Source of the DNA: Termitomyces sp. T153 | Taxonomy: Eukaryota > Basidiomycota > Agaricomycetes > Agaricales > Lyophyllaceae | Length of the DNA: 64,000 bases | Assembly: GCA_018296165.2 (NCBI GenBank) | Contig: JACKQL020000006.1 | Coordinates: 124,001 to 188,000, forward strand | Direction: 5' to 3' | Shown: positions 19,704 to 30,799 of the stretch, in pieces | How the letters are laid out: the number at the start of each line of letters is the position of its first letter | Position numbering within the stretch: position 1 is the first letter of the stretch | Notes under the pieces: generated by a model | What the model saw: only the letters and a program-made list of their open reading frames with translations | Databases searched by the model: none | What the model was told of the DNA's origin: nothing | Translations under genes and position numbers: made by a program

Positions 19704-22700
19704 TCAATGCAGATTGTCAACATAGTCCAATTCCATGGACCCCTCTGAGAGTGCATCCTCTGAGGATGCACCAGAGCTTGATGCTGGGTTGGTGGTGGCC
19801 AAAGCCACTGATGACAAAGGCCCCTCCTCAGTTAGGACTGCACTTGTGGAAAGAGCCACTGACAATGGCTCCTCTGCAGCTGCCAGTGTTGTTCTCACTG
19901 CCTCTGCAGGTTGGTGCAAGAGGTGAGTGAAGATACCCTCTTCACCATAGCACAGCCATTCAGCTGCATCAAGAGGAGAGTGGCCTCTGCTCTCATGGAT
20001 TTGGAGGAGCACACAGAAGCACTCCTGGTCATCAGCGGTGAAGGCATACCACCCATTGTACCCCTGTACTGCAGGGGGCATCCCAATAGTTCAGAGTTGA
20101 CAATGGCATTCATTGTCAACCCACATGAACAAGTCTGCATGAATTGCACTCCCAGACCAATGGTGATTGAGGAAGCATATGCCATAGGTATACACATGAT
20201 TCACCCAGGAGGGAGGCACATGGTTGGCCAGGAGGTGATGTATCACCTCTGTCTCACTCAAATTGTTAATTTGCATAGGCAGCACTTGCAGCCTACACAG
20301 AGTGAAAGTGTAGGATGTAATTGGGTTAAACTCCCCTACACTGGATTGATAATTGTTGACTGCCTCTTGATAGAGATGCAGCTGAGCAACCACCATAGCA
20401 AACAGCCTCATGTAGGCCAATTGTGCATGTGGAGTAGTCAGGGCCAGTGCCCTCCCTAAAATGTAACCAAAGACCAAATGTTGGTCTATGTGCAATGAGG
20501 CATCAATGGCTACACCTGAGTACAGGATCTGTGAACCTGGGTGGCCATAGTGCAGGATGTACTGTGCCCATGCATCAATGTCAAAGTGATGGCTGATCAG
20601 TACTTGATTAAGTCCCACTCCCCACATATTGTTATCTGTGTGGCCAAGCATAGCCAACAAATGTGAAGGTAAGGGGACTGGTATCCAATGATGGTCCCCT
20701 CTGGGCAGAGATGTTTCCAACTCTGCTGGGGTCAGCTCCATGACCCACCACATGGTGCAGTCTCTCAAATCTGGAGTCATGTAGAAGAAGATCCAATGTA
20801 ACTCCTGAAGGAGGAGAGTGGCATGAATCCACTCCCTCATTGTTACCTTTGATCCACCTTCCCGAATGAGCTTCAGGATCAGCCAGATCTGCTCAGGATT
20901 TATGGGCATCCCTTAGGGAGCCCATTGGTACAGTAATTTGTAGCTCAGGGATATGTGAGATATTCCTGCCATGTTGGTGGAGTGGGAAAAGACCACTTTG
21001 TTGCTAACAAAGACTGCATTAGTCATTGGCAACTAGAAGAAGTTGGGGTGAAGAATACCCCTGAAGTCATTGTGGCACTCAAAGCACCTGCAAACCAATG
21101 TGGTCTCCCAGCCATCTGGTAGGTGGCCAGGCACTGTATCATTCAGATGCTTGAGGTCCAACTTAGACTTCTCAGTGTCAATGGCTAACAGCCATCTGGT
21201 GTTAGCATTGTTAACAATGCTCAGCAGTGTTGTCATTGGAATCACTGTCTAAGATATGTTGTTTAGATGTAGGGACATCATCATCATCATCACTAACTAA
21301 ATTGGATGCTACTGGGGCACCTGTTACTGCTTGAGCAGCTGGCAGCTGGGTGACAAAGAATTCTTTGTCATGGGGATCCTGATGCACCGGTGGCCTATAC
21401 TCCTGGGGAAGCACACCAGGAATAACATAGGTCCTCCATTCAAGAACCTTAATCATGTCAGCTTCTGCTCACTGAGGAACATTTGCCAGAAAAGCAATTG
21501 GGGTGGCAACAACCATAGAGTTGTCTGCCCCTGTTGATGCAACAGCTGGCTTTGCAGTGCTAGCCTGTTTTGTAGAGGGCCTTGATGATCCTTCCCTAAT
21601 TGCTGCTGGTTTTGGTGGCTTCACTTGAGCTGCCACTGGCTTCAATGGCCCAGCAGTTGACAATGCTGCATTGAAATTGGGGTGCTCATCCATCCTCTGG
21701 TCATCACCAGCAGGCACCACATCATCATAGGGCACATAGGGCATAAGCAGTGCCCTTTGAGTTGAGGATCCCTCAACACATACAGAAGGCTCAGTACAAG
21801 CCTTCTTTGCCTCTAGGAGGTTAGGAGGGGAGGCTACATGCTTCCCCTTTTCTAATGCTGAATGGAAGAGGTCTGCCTGGGCCTCATCTCTTTGATTTTG
21901 AACAAAAGCTCATTCAGAACTTGAGCTAGTAGTAGCTGCACCACAGGGTTGTTGAGGATGTCAGCACCAATGTCCTCTGGAACTACAGCTTTGTGAAGCT
22001 GCTGGAGCAGGTGAATGATTTGCTCATCTGCAACAGTTGGAGGCTCAGGCTCTTTTGCTTTGCCCTTGCCCTTCTCCTTTGCAGAGAAGCGTCACTCAAC
22101 TGTCTTTCAGGTGGTCAACAAGGGAGTGCTACTCCCCTGTGCTGGTGCAGATGGCAACATTGCAGTTGCCTTGCCTTTTCCTTTGCTAGTTGAAGTGGCC
22201 TCTGGTCACTCTGACACACTTGACAATGAAGAAGGCATGTCTGATGGACATGCTACAGTAAGCAATGGCAGATACAAATGCCAAGGAGGTGCCAACAACT
22301 GCATCAGAGCCATAACTGATTCTGGGCCTTTGTCATCAACCTCCATTGTCTCTGCTGATGATGCTGCAGGGACCAAAATCCCTACTTGTGATGACATAGT
22401 GGCAGGTTGTTGTTGACCTGCCATGCCCATTGTATGGCTGGCCCCAGCCACCAGAGGTGGGGCCACAACAAATTGTGGCATCACATACTGTTGGTGCTCC
22501 TGAGACCACACTGTTTGTGTGGCCACAGGTACACAAAGTTGAGTGGAGGGCCAGTGGTCCCCCACATCCTCTACCTACTCTTTGAGGGGGGGTCAATGGT
22601 CTCCCACACTCTCTACCTGCTCTGCCTCATTGCAGGGGCAAGCCACATGTCCACACCAGTGACTGCTGCATTGCCACTGCACAGCTAGGTGGGGCCACAT

Positions 22701-22943
22701 CTCCTGGCACTGCTGGCAGTCCTTCACTCATTGGCCTTGTGTCCCTTGGAGCTGGGGCCACTCTTCTCCTTGTTGGGGGTGCTACATCCCCCAGCACCAA
22801 GCCTCCTGCCAATGCAGCAAAGCCACAAAGCTAGGGAGCAAGCTGCTCTCTGGTCCTCCTCTTCTTGAGCTCTGTCCAGAGCTCACAAAATACTCTGGCA
22901 GATCTACATCTGCCTTGCCTGGTTGTCTCTTTTTCTTGCCCAT
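19704..22943 (-). pseudogene. ORF-X of Gypsy-2 copy 1: large extra protein after integrase
   Basis: A start ATG at 22941-22943 (MGKKKRQPGKADVDLPEYF) opens a region of 3240 bp, about 1080 codons. It is now broken by several stops and frameshifts. N-terminus: Lys-rich, nuclear-signal-like. Middle: Gly/Pro/Gln-rich segments, then a KGKGK-like stretch and Ala/Pro/Lys-rich linker. C-terminal half is the best conserved: LDLKHLNDTVPGHLPDGWET, then a 272-codon open frame (20909-20091) with LETSLPRGDHHWIPVPLPSH, FDIDAWAQYILHYG and LSETEVIHHLLANHVPPSWV, then an acidic Ser/Ala-rich tail ending ELDYVDNLH. No signal peptide, membrane segment or catalytic motif is evident. It lies in the same strand and order in copy 2 (38467-41659), so it belongs to the element. 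Function unknown. Confidence 0.7.
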
Positions 22944-24620
22944 TGGTCAAGGAGTCTCTTTGAGTATTGTTGGTGTGTTGCACCAACAATGTGGAAGAAG
23001 ACAAAGACCAGTTGGACTTTGTGTTCAGCCAAAAAATTGGCTGACATAATTGTTGATGGCCACTTGCATGGCAGCCTATTGAACTTCTGGACTAAGTCAA
23101 GTTGACTTGGACCTTCTAGCCAACTGTGCAGGGCACTGCATGCCCTGCAGCTCCAAATACCTGTAAAGGGCCACCAGGTCCTTGCAGGTCATGAGGAACT
23201 CCCAAGTGGTGTTCTCCAGACTCCAACAAACCTTGAATTCAAGGTTCTTACCATCTCAACAATGACCCACTAGGTCATTGACAAACCATTCCTGGTCATC
23301 TGGGGCACCAGAGTCATAAGGTGCTGGCATTGCCCTGTTGGGAAACAGTGCATTGTCACTGGCCTTATACAGGGACAGCAGCAACACATGGAACTTAGGG
23401 TGTATCCTTTGTTTTTAGAGTGCTGTAGGCACCTCCAATGCATAATTGGAGGTCTCATTATAGGCCTCCAGAATTTTATATGGCTCAACTCACTTTGGGC
23501 AGAGCTTCCTTGCTCTGCCTTTAGGAAGGTTTAGGTTTGTCAAAAGGTATACCAACACACCTTTCTCTAGCTCAGGGTCAGGCTTGCAATGTGAGTTGGC
23601 CAAGTGCATCTAAAGGATGTGCACCTCAATAATCATGTTGTGAGCTGCTGCCAAGTTCTCTAGAGCTTGGCAAGCAAACTGTTGAATTCCCCTTAGAAGT
23701 GCAGTGTCTGACCTAATTTCCCATATCATTGATGGCATGTACCCACCATTCAACTCAAATGGTGCAAAGCACATCATCTCAGAGATACTTGCATTTATTG
23801 CAAACTCTGTTAAGTCAATTTGACTTAACCAGTCTTTCTGATCTAGTCATACCACAGTACACAGGATCTGACCAATGTTCCTATTGGCACATTCAGTCTG
23901 ACTATCTGTCTGCAGATGAAATGATGTAGACATTAGGAGCTTTGCTCCTAACAACTTGTGCAGTTCATGCCACCATTTAGATGTGAACTTAGAGTCTCAA
24001 TCACTGACAATTGAGCTTGGGAGGCCATGTAGCCTCACAATCTTGCACATGTAGATCCAGGACAGCTGCAATGCTGTCATGGTAGTGTGCACCAGAATCA
24101 GGTGCACCATGCTTGTCTTTTGACATATAACTACCCAAAGATAGTTCTACCCTTTTGATTCAGGGAACAGGCCTATAAAGTCCATCCCTATTGAATCCCA
24201 GGACTTGACTGGCACAGGCAGGGAATGTAACTTCCCTGAAGGGAGATGATTGCTCCCTTTTGCCTGCTGACACAGTTGACATGTGGTACAGAATGTGCAA
24301 GCATCCACAACCACTGTTGGCCACCAACATCAACAACAAATGTATTCTGTTGTTCTCTGGGCACCAAAGTGTTCTACTACACTGTGTGCTTGCTCAAGCA
24401 CACTTGTCACCAATTCTTGATTGTGAGGTATACAAAGTACTTTGTGGCCCAAGAGATTGGTAGTCCAAATGAGCTTATCATGTAGCTGGATGGACTTGTA
24501 GTCCTTTGGTCAAGTTAGAATCTCAACAAAGAGCTTGTCTTTGCTATACAGCAACTGGATTTGACAAAGGAATTCTCTGTCTGTCCTGTCTCAAGGTTGC
24601 AGAGACTGGGCCATCTCTAG
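22944..24620 (-). pseudogene. Gypsy-2 copy 1 integrase and C-terminal domain
   Basis: The minus strand encodes the zinc-binding part (CTTCQLCQQAKGSNH), the core with DFIGLFPESKG and FTSKWWHELHKLLGAKLL, and HLQTDSQTECANRN. Then come KGRARKLCPK and YKILEAYNETSNYALEVP, and a chromodomain-like tail (WSLENTTWEFLM). Stops and frameshifts abound, and CpG is almost absent. ORF-X follows directly downstream. Confidence 0.8.
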
Positions 24621-25640
24621 GATGGCCTCTCCAAGAGGTATATTGACCTTGCCACCCTCAGTCTCAGACCCACATTGAGCTTGGGCTGAATCTCCCTTGC
24701 CATCATTACTGGTGGCAAGCAACTGTGCTTCCTCATCACAAATTTTGTGACAATCCTGCACTCACCTGCTTCTATGGCTAGGTCCATTGTGGAGAGCACA
24801 TATCTAATCCAGCTGTGCTTACATCTCTTGCAAGTACATTGGGGTCAATATGCATATTTGCACATACATAGTCATAGATGTGGTGTATGCCTCAAGGAGA
24901 GTTGCTTTCAAAGTAGTGGGATCAGCAAGGAGACATAAGGAGCATTCAAAACCAGTATACATGATGCAGTCCCAAAAGGAGGAGAAGAAGAGAGTAATAC
25001 AGAGAGGTTTGAATATGCAAGATGGTACTGGTGTGCTTCCAAGAGGCTCCAGGACATGTGACCACATTAGTCAGTCCAAAATTCATTCTGCTCTCATCCC
25101 ATGCTTCCATACAGTGGAACTATAGGAGCATGATCTTTACAAGGATCAATGGGGTGCATTATTAGTGTTCCACTACAGATCCATTGGACACTAGTAAATG
25201 GTGAACCATTGTGCATCATGGCCATGAATAGCCCTATATACACAGAGATATTGGGCAAGAAGTTCCCAATGTAATTCACTAGCCCTACAAACTGCTAGAT
25301 ATTGGTGTACATTCCTGGATACAGTCCAACTTATTCACATTGGGGTAAATACCCTACAAAGTATTAACAAGGCCAAGACATTCTACATGCTCAGCATATA
25401 GCTCACATTCGAGATGAAGAGCTTGTTTTTGCATAGTATTTCAAAGACTACATGCAAGTGCTTCTTATGCTCCTCAATGGTGTCCAAAAAGGCAAATATA
25501 TTGCCTAGATGGCCATCCATCTACTTTACAATGACATTCTCAAATATGGATGTCATCAGGTGATGAAATATAGCTGGCACATTATAGTCATCAATCTGCA
25601 TGTATTACTGTCATATTACAAGTGATGGTCATAATACAGT
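24621..25640 (-). pseudogene. Gypsy-2 copy 1 reverse transcriptase / RNase H remnants
   Basis: The region 25620-25380 reads VPAIFHHLMTSIFENVIVKM, a few residues later the eroded active-site region GHLGNIFAFLDT, and then IEEHKKHLHVVFEILCKNKL. This matches the RT palm and thumb of Ty3/Gypsy elements. The YxDD box is destroyed. Between 25100 and 24620 RNase H sequence is only partly legible. No gag was found upstream: the element is truncated near 25640. Confidence 0.7.
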
Positions 25641-26713
25641 CTTTGGTATGTTCATTGTATATATTCTAACATACTTTTCAGCATCTATAATTTGTGACCT
25701 TCTAAGTGCTTGAGCAACATCTTCAGGAATTACCTCCTGATCTGGTAAGGGTCTAATCTTCTTAAATGTGTTATTGCACTGACAAGCATCTAATGCTGTT
25801 TGCAAGGAGCCATCTTTTGTTGAGATGTTGGCTATCAAGTCTGCCCAGGTGGTTCTTTTGCTCTGTAGGAGCTCCCCTAGGATCAAGTGATCCTGACAGG
25901 AAGTTCCTCCTTAGCATCATTGACAATGTCTTGAAACTTGTCATACCACTGCTGACAAAGACATAAAATGTTGTCTTTTGTAAGCCTAGCAGAAGAGGCT
26001 TTCCACTTCCTCTTATGGGCCCAAGATCTTTCTTTGTAGTTCTTGAAGGGAGATTCTCCCTTGCATACTTATCATGCAGTGCTGATAGATGAATTTCTGA
26101 TTTGTCTGGTATGTTTCATCTCATAGGGCAAAGTATCAAAGTATTTGCTTGCTCAGCAAATAATCGAATCCACCAGGCTCTGGGATCTCATCTGCAATAA
26201 CCTGTCAGTAGTTTTCTCACACAGAACTAGACTCCAAAGTCCTCTGTTTAGTCAGCTGTAAGGTTTCATGTTGATCCCTCACTTTTGATTCATGCTCCAT
26301 CTTTACCTTGTTCAGCCTCATTGCTGCTTGTTTCAGTGGCAACAGGCTTTCTTTCTGTTTGAGGGTTTTGCTACCAGCAGTTCCCCTTCTCAAGGGTGTC
26401 TCAATACTCTTCCTCTGAGAGCAGCAAGGATGGGTAGTCCCTAGAAAAACTACTAGTTGCCTTGATGATATCCTTGTTTTCTGCATCCTCAATGGTAGCC
26501 TCATGTTTGTGCACTTGAAGAGTCAATGCTGCCTTTTGTCATGTCTAACTAAGGAAACCAAACAAATGCAAATTACTAGAAATGGCAGTTTTTTGTCATT
26601 GCATTGTAATCTACAATTTACAAAGAATTTTGATCACCAATCACTACTCACTGTTATATATATATATATGTATCTGCTAGAAAAGAAAATGCATCATCTA
26701 CTGTATCTGGTCC
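25641..26713 (-). other. CpG-poor segment with two unrecognised minus-strand frames
   Basis: Frames at 25886-25629 (TWADLIANISTKDGSLQTAL, QEVIPEDVAQALRRSQIIDA) and 26504-26217 (Lys/Glu/Gln-rich, likely helical) look protein-like but match nothing I recognise. A third piece near 26040-25900 reads WAHKRKWKASSARLTKDNIL. They may be a single broken gene of a transposon. A short (TA)n run lies at about 26657-26669, just beyond the laccase stop. Confidence 0.35.
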
Positions 26714-28915
26714 TTAGGCCCCATGTCCTTTAGGCTCAGTGATACCCAAAATTGCTATATCACCAGTGTAGTTGCTAAAAGCAGGGCAAATTTTGTCATA
26801 TGATGCTAAACAAAGGTAAGCAAAATGAATTCAGAAATCTGAGATGATGCCATTAGGATACTCACGAGGAGGAGGTTTGAGATGTGCTAATGTACCCTCA
26901 GGATCTTCAGCAAAAACAATTGCCAAACCACTAGAAGCTACATCAGTCCTTGAATCATTGAAAACATGCAAGACTTACAGAGGGATATGCCAGTCAATAT
27001 GGCTGTTGTGAAAAATAGGCACAGGTCATCATCATTGCCTAGGAACACTCACCAGTGAAGAAACCAAGGACCAGAATTGTCAGTAAAGAAGCGAATCACT
27101 GTAAGGTTAGTATCAAAACCAGTAGGCACAGTGTCTCGACGTGCAGGGTTAACCCAGTTGTACTTGTCACTCAGGGCATTTTTGATGACCCAGAAAGAGT
27201 GCTATTGAAATATATTGTCAGCAAATCCAACTTGATCAAATGATTTAAAAGGAGTTCATACACCATGAAGATGGAATGGATGCTGTTTGTAGGATAAAAC
27301 TAGGTCACCTTGACCAGATTTCAATCGTTATTGGGATACTCACAGGTCCACCTTTAGAAATGCCATGTAGCTGCAGCTCGACAGAAGAGTTCCCCTTCAA
27401 CTTATAGACACTTCCACTAGGCATTAACTGGTCTGCATCAAAGGTGCCATTGAGGATCTGAAGTAGTACGGGAACACTAGGCGAGGTGTAGGGATTCTCG
27501 TTTATGGAAAAGAGACTGGTTTTTGGATCCCATGTTGGTTTGATTTTGATAACGCTGTCTGCTCCGCCGAGTTCTGGTTTGCCGGGAGGTTGTGGACTCT
27601 CAATGGAGTTGAGGTCATCCTCATTAAGAGGCTGCGTAGAGCTGTCAGTTGTTTCTGGGTCAACCTCGGGGGCCCCAGCATACCGAAGGATAGCGGAATT
27701 GCGGTCGTTGTCGAAACCTGGATATCCACGTGGAAATAGAGGATCAGCACGAATCCAATAATTGCCGATCGTTTGATTTGCGTGCACGATGACGGAGTAG
27801 CGCTGTCCAGCATAAATCCAAAGAGAATCAACAACTAAAGGAGTAGTAGATTCGCCATCGGTTTCAATGATCGTCATTTTATGACCATGGATTGTGAAGT
27901 TGAATGGAGCGTCACAAGCAAGACTGGCGACCCGGAAGCGGTAACGTTTACCAGGCTCTACACTAATGATGGCCAATGGGGACAATGTATTTAGAGTCAC
28001 TTCGACCTGTAATGAGCGACCGTGGCCATTGATGAGAGTGGTCAAGGAGTGGTTCGAGAGCAGAGGGGTTGGCGACGCCGTATGAATCCTACACATGAAT
28101 TAGATCATTGTTCACTAGAAACACAAACTTAACACACCAGTCGGCCAAAGTAATCAGGGTTGATTCTTGAGTAGGATTGTCAGTGAAGGATCATAACAAG
28201 GTATGTATACCACTAGACTTACCGTCGTCAACGTCGTATTCGTCGATGTATGGATCATTTGGATCGTAAATCACTATTGCTCCGCGGAGGCCATCACAAT
28301 ATTGGGTCGCTGTTAGAATGTTGATCTGGGGCTACAATACAAGTAAGAGAGTTCCGGACTTACAGTAGTGGGAGTGGTACCAGTATGTCCCTGCTTGGTT
28401 GATATCGAAGTCATAGACAAAGAAATCGTCTGGTACAATCGGGCATTGAGTGACCATGGCAGCTCCATCCGCCCAATTGGTCTGATTCTGGAAGATGCCA
28501 TGCCAGTGCTGCAGTGTACAGGTGAACATCGGTCCGCGGATCTCCCTTGTAGACAAAATACTTACAATTGTCGTGGCTCGCAACATTCTCTCGTCCGTCA
28601 AAGAGTTGGTAACGTTGATTATGAAATGATCTCCCTGAGCAGTTGTCAGTCTGGTGAACGTACCGGAAGAGCTGTTACCCGTACCTTTTTCCCGAAAATT
28701 GTGGGACCAGGGAATGTGCCATTTGCAAGAACTGCTCTGTACAGGACATTCAAATCGAGATGGTTTGTAAGGAGGTTCGACTAGACCTACGAGCGAGGAT
28801 AAAGATCTGGGTCAATGAGCTTGTTCACAATATCCAATTTGGTCGTGATGGTGGCAGCTTGCGTAGCAATGCCTAAACAAACGAGAGCCCAGAGTCGGAA
28901 GAAGATTCCAGACAT
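26714..28915 (-). CDS. Laccase (multicopper oxidase), 12 exons, intact
   Basis: Exons (minus): 28915-28791, 28736-28685, 28634-28566, 28508-28364, 28309-28223, 28165-28138, 28088-27344, 27282-27262, 27201-27053, 27002-26979, 26930-26866, 26805-26714. All introns are GT-AG, 48-61 bp, in phase. They encode 533 residues, normal for fungal laccases (p-diphenol:O2 oxidoreductase). A cleavable signal peptide ([20 protein letters not shown]) implies secretion. All four copper motifs are present: [35 protein letters not shown]. Leu stands ten residues after the motif-4 Cys (T1 axial position). Unusual: IPLGL replaces the usual LEAGL after HIDWH. In intron 10 I chose the distal acceptor (26931) because it keeps family spacing; a nearer AG would leave only a 30-bp intron. 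Exons 8-12 are CpG-poor. Confidence 0.92.
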
Positions 28916-28956
28916 TGTGTTTCAAGAATGAGGACAGAAGACCAAAACGAAGCGTC

Positions 28957-28963
28957 TTTTATA
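28957..28963 (-). promoter_or_regulatory. TATA box of the laccase gene
   Basis: TATAAAA on the minus strand starts 48 bp before the laccase ATG at 28915. No other candidate lies closer. Confidence 0.65.
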
Positions 28964-29326
28964 GGGGTGTTCTGGATTTTTTCTATCTCATCCATGAGGT
29001 CGACGTTGACAAGCCTTCGTGTCACCGTCAAATAAGCCGCTGCTGTGATGAGCATGTCGAGATGAGCTAATCTGTGCCATTTCAGTTTAGTTTAAGGCTA
29101 AAAACAACTAATCGTGCGGAGATAACGAAAGAAGCGGCTATTCTCGCTTTTCTTCTAAAGCCGTGGAAGCAGTGCATCGCAATCTGTCAATGAAACCCTT
29201 GATGAATGTTTCCCTTATCGGTCAAGGCGCTTCCTGACCATTTTTCCCGATATTCCTGGCACAGTCCTAGGTCTGAACCTACCGATGTTACAAAAACAGG
29301 AAAAGGGAGAATCTCTTATCGGTTGA
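28964..29326. other. Laccase upstream region
   Basis: This 360-bp CpG-bearing stretch holds no gene. It would contain the laccase promoter and ends at the LTR at 29327. No specific regulatory motif could be assigned with confidence beyond the TATA box. Confidence 0.45.
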
Positions 29327-29552
29327 TGTAACGACAGCGTCAAGTAACGGTGACGTCGCACGAGAGAGTCTTAGATCAACCGAAAGAACTGTTGTAAATT
29401 TTGCTTGAAAGAGAACTACTGTAAGACATCGTCTCCAGTACTTATACTATATATGGTTCGGTTATCGAGTACCCAGAAAGCGGTAGAGTAGATATAAAAT
29501 CAAAGATAACGGGAGACGGTAAGATAGGATGAATGCCGATCACGTCGTTACA
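29327..29552 (-). repeat. CpG-rich Gypsy-type 3' LTR (family E), near the laccase promoter
   Basis: On the minus strand it begins TGTAACGACG and ends GTCGTTACA, a 9-bp near-perfect inverted terminal match. It contains CATATATAGTATAAG as a likely TATA box. The inner side carries the purine tract AGAGGGCGTA (29553-29562 region). High CpG content marks it as much younger than the other LTRs here. Confidence 0.7.
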
Positions 29553-30130
29553 TACGCCCTCTAGGTATCAAGAGCGATGTGAAGGATACCTCTCGGAGAC
29601 GGGGAGGAATGTTGAATAGTAGGCTTGGGCAATAAGTGAATATAAGTCGGAGTGTTGAACTCTAATGATCTATCGAGAAACGCAGGATCGGTAAATGCGC
29701 GAGCTGAACACGAGAATAAGAGTTCGAAACGAGAATAAGAGAGTGTCGATTTGGGATAGATGAATTACTCGGCGAGAGTGGTCTTCTCGATGAATTGATG
29801 GACATGCATATCGCCGTCACCGTCGCTGGACTCGAAAGCGACCCTACCCTTTCGGGAACGCTTCTTTTGGTTGGAGTTAAGGGTGCGGGAAGAAGAGGGG
29901 AGTTTAAACCCGTCGGGGTTAACGTCTTCGAAACGACGTTTCTTGAGTTCCTTCCCGCGACGAGAGTCCGATGTCTGCCTCGCGATGGGGGCGCAGCAGA
30001 GCGTTCTTCATGCTGGCGCAGGCCTCATGATTGACTTCGCGTTCAATTTGATGATGCCGAAGGCGCGGAATTCAGCGTAACGATCGTCGATGAAGGACGG
30101 ATCGGGGAATAGGGAAACTGTCATAAAGGG
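29553..30130 (-). pseudogene. 3'-terminal reading frame of the family-E LTR element (fragment)
   Basis: The minus strand reads FPDPSFIDDRYAEFRAFGII near 30110-30050. After a frame change it reads KKRRFEDVNPDGFKLPSSSR and FESSDGDGDMHVHQFIEKTT, ending in a stop at 29765-29767. The basic, Ser/Asp-rich tail followed by a purine tract and LTR fits the 3' end of a retrotransposon pol or gag-pol. I cannot name the domain. The element is cut off near 30130. Confidence 0.5.
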
Positions 30131-30455
30131 AGGGGTCGATTAGTCCCTACTCGATCCCATCTTTGCGTGTTTATAATGACAGGAAGACAAACAAACCATC
30201 CACGCTGTGTCAAAAATGACATCTATGACAGTTGATCTGATCATTGATGGGATTGAGTAGGACCAACTGACCATAGCCTCTAACTGTCATAGTTGTATAG
30301 TCCAGTCTCGGAGTCGTGTAAAATAAACTTGCAGGCATTATTGCCTATAGTTTGGTTGAAGGCTGCAGCAAATCCTTTGTAAATGCTAGATTTGACCATA
30401 TCTGCTGTGACAGCGGTGGTGAACATTCAAATCATGATTGATGTAACCTAGTGTC

Positions 30456-30566
30456 GATGCGAAATCGGTGAATTTGGCTTGGTTTCAGGCTCAGCTCAGA
30501 ACTCCGATTCACAAAGGTGTTCGGGACTTTATTTCATGTAGCTCACTTAAAAGCATCGTAGAAAGT
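30456..30566 (+). repeat. 111-bp direct repeat, copy 1
   Basis: It starts GATGCGAAATCGG and ends CGTAGAAAGT. The second copy at 30689-30799 differs mainly by C/T and G/A changes. The repeats are 122 bp apart and CpG-bearing. They lie at the start of a family-C LTR-like region. Confidence 0.7.
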
Positions 30567-30688
30567 AGATTTTCAACTGATTTTGTGACAAACTCAACCG
30601 GGTTAAGTCTGATCACAAGTCTCAAGCAAAATGTAATAAATTTTAAGCCTGAAGAAAATAATAGTTTATTAGCCTAAGAAACCCGCAT

Positions 30689-30799
30689 GATGCGAAATCG
30701 GCGAATTTGGCTTGGTTTCAAACTCAGCTAAAAACTTCGATTCACAAAGGTGTTCGGGACTTTGTGTCACGTAGCTCACTTAAAAGCGTCGTAGAAAGT
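30689..30799 (+). repeat. 111-bp direct repeat, copy 2
   Basis: This is the partner of 30456-30566, with the same ends and about ten substitutions. No internal coding frame was found. Confidence 0.7.

Noticed and set aside
19911..20459. 182-codon plus-strand frame
   Set aside because: Antisense to the conserved ORF-X core, which is conserved in the second copy in the other strand.
19704..22943. ORF-X as a viral-type envelope gene
   Set aside because: Position after integrase fits, but no signal peptide, transmembrane span or cleavage site can be seen.
26657..26669. (TA)n run as a TATA promoter
   Set aside because: It lies downstream of the laccase stop and no gene starts nearby in a fitting orientation.
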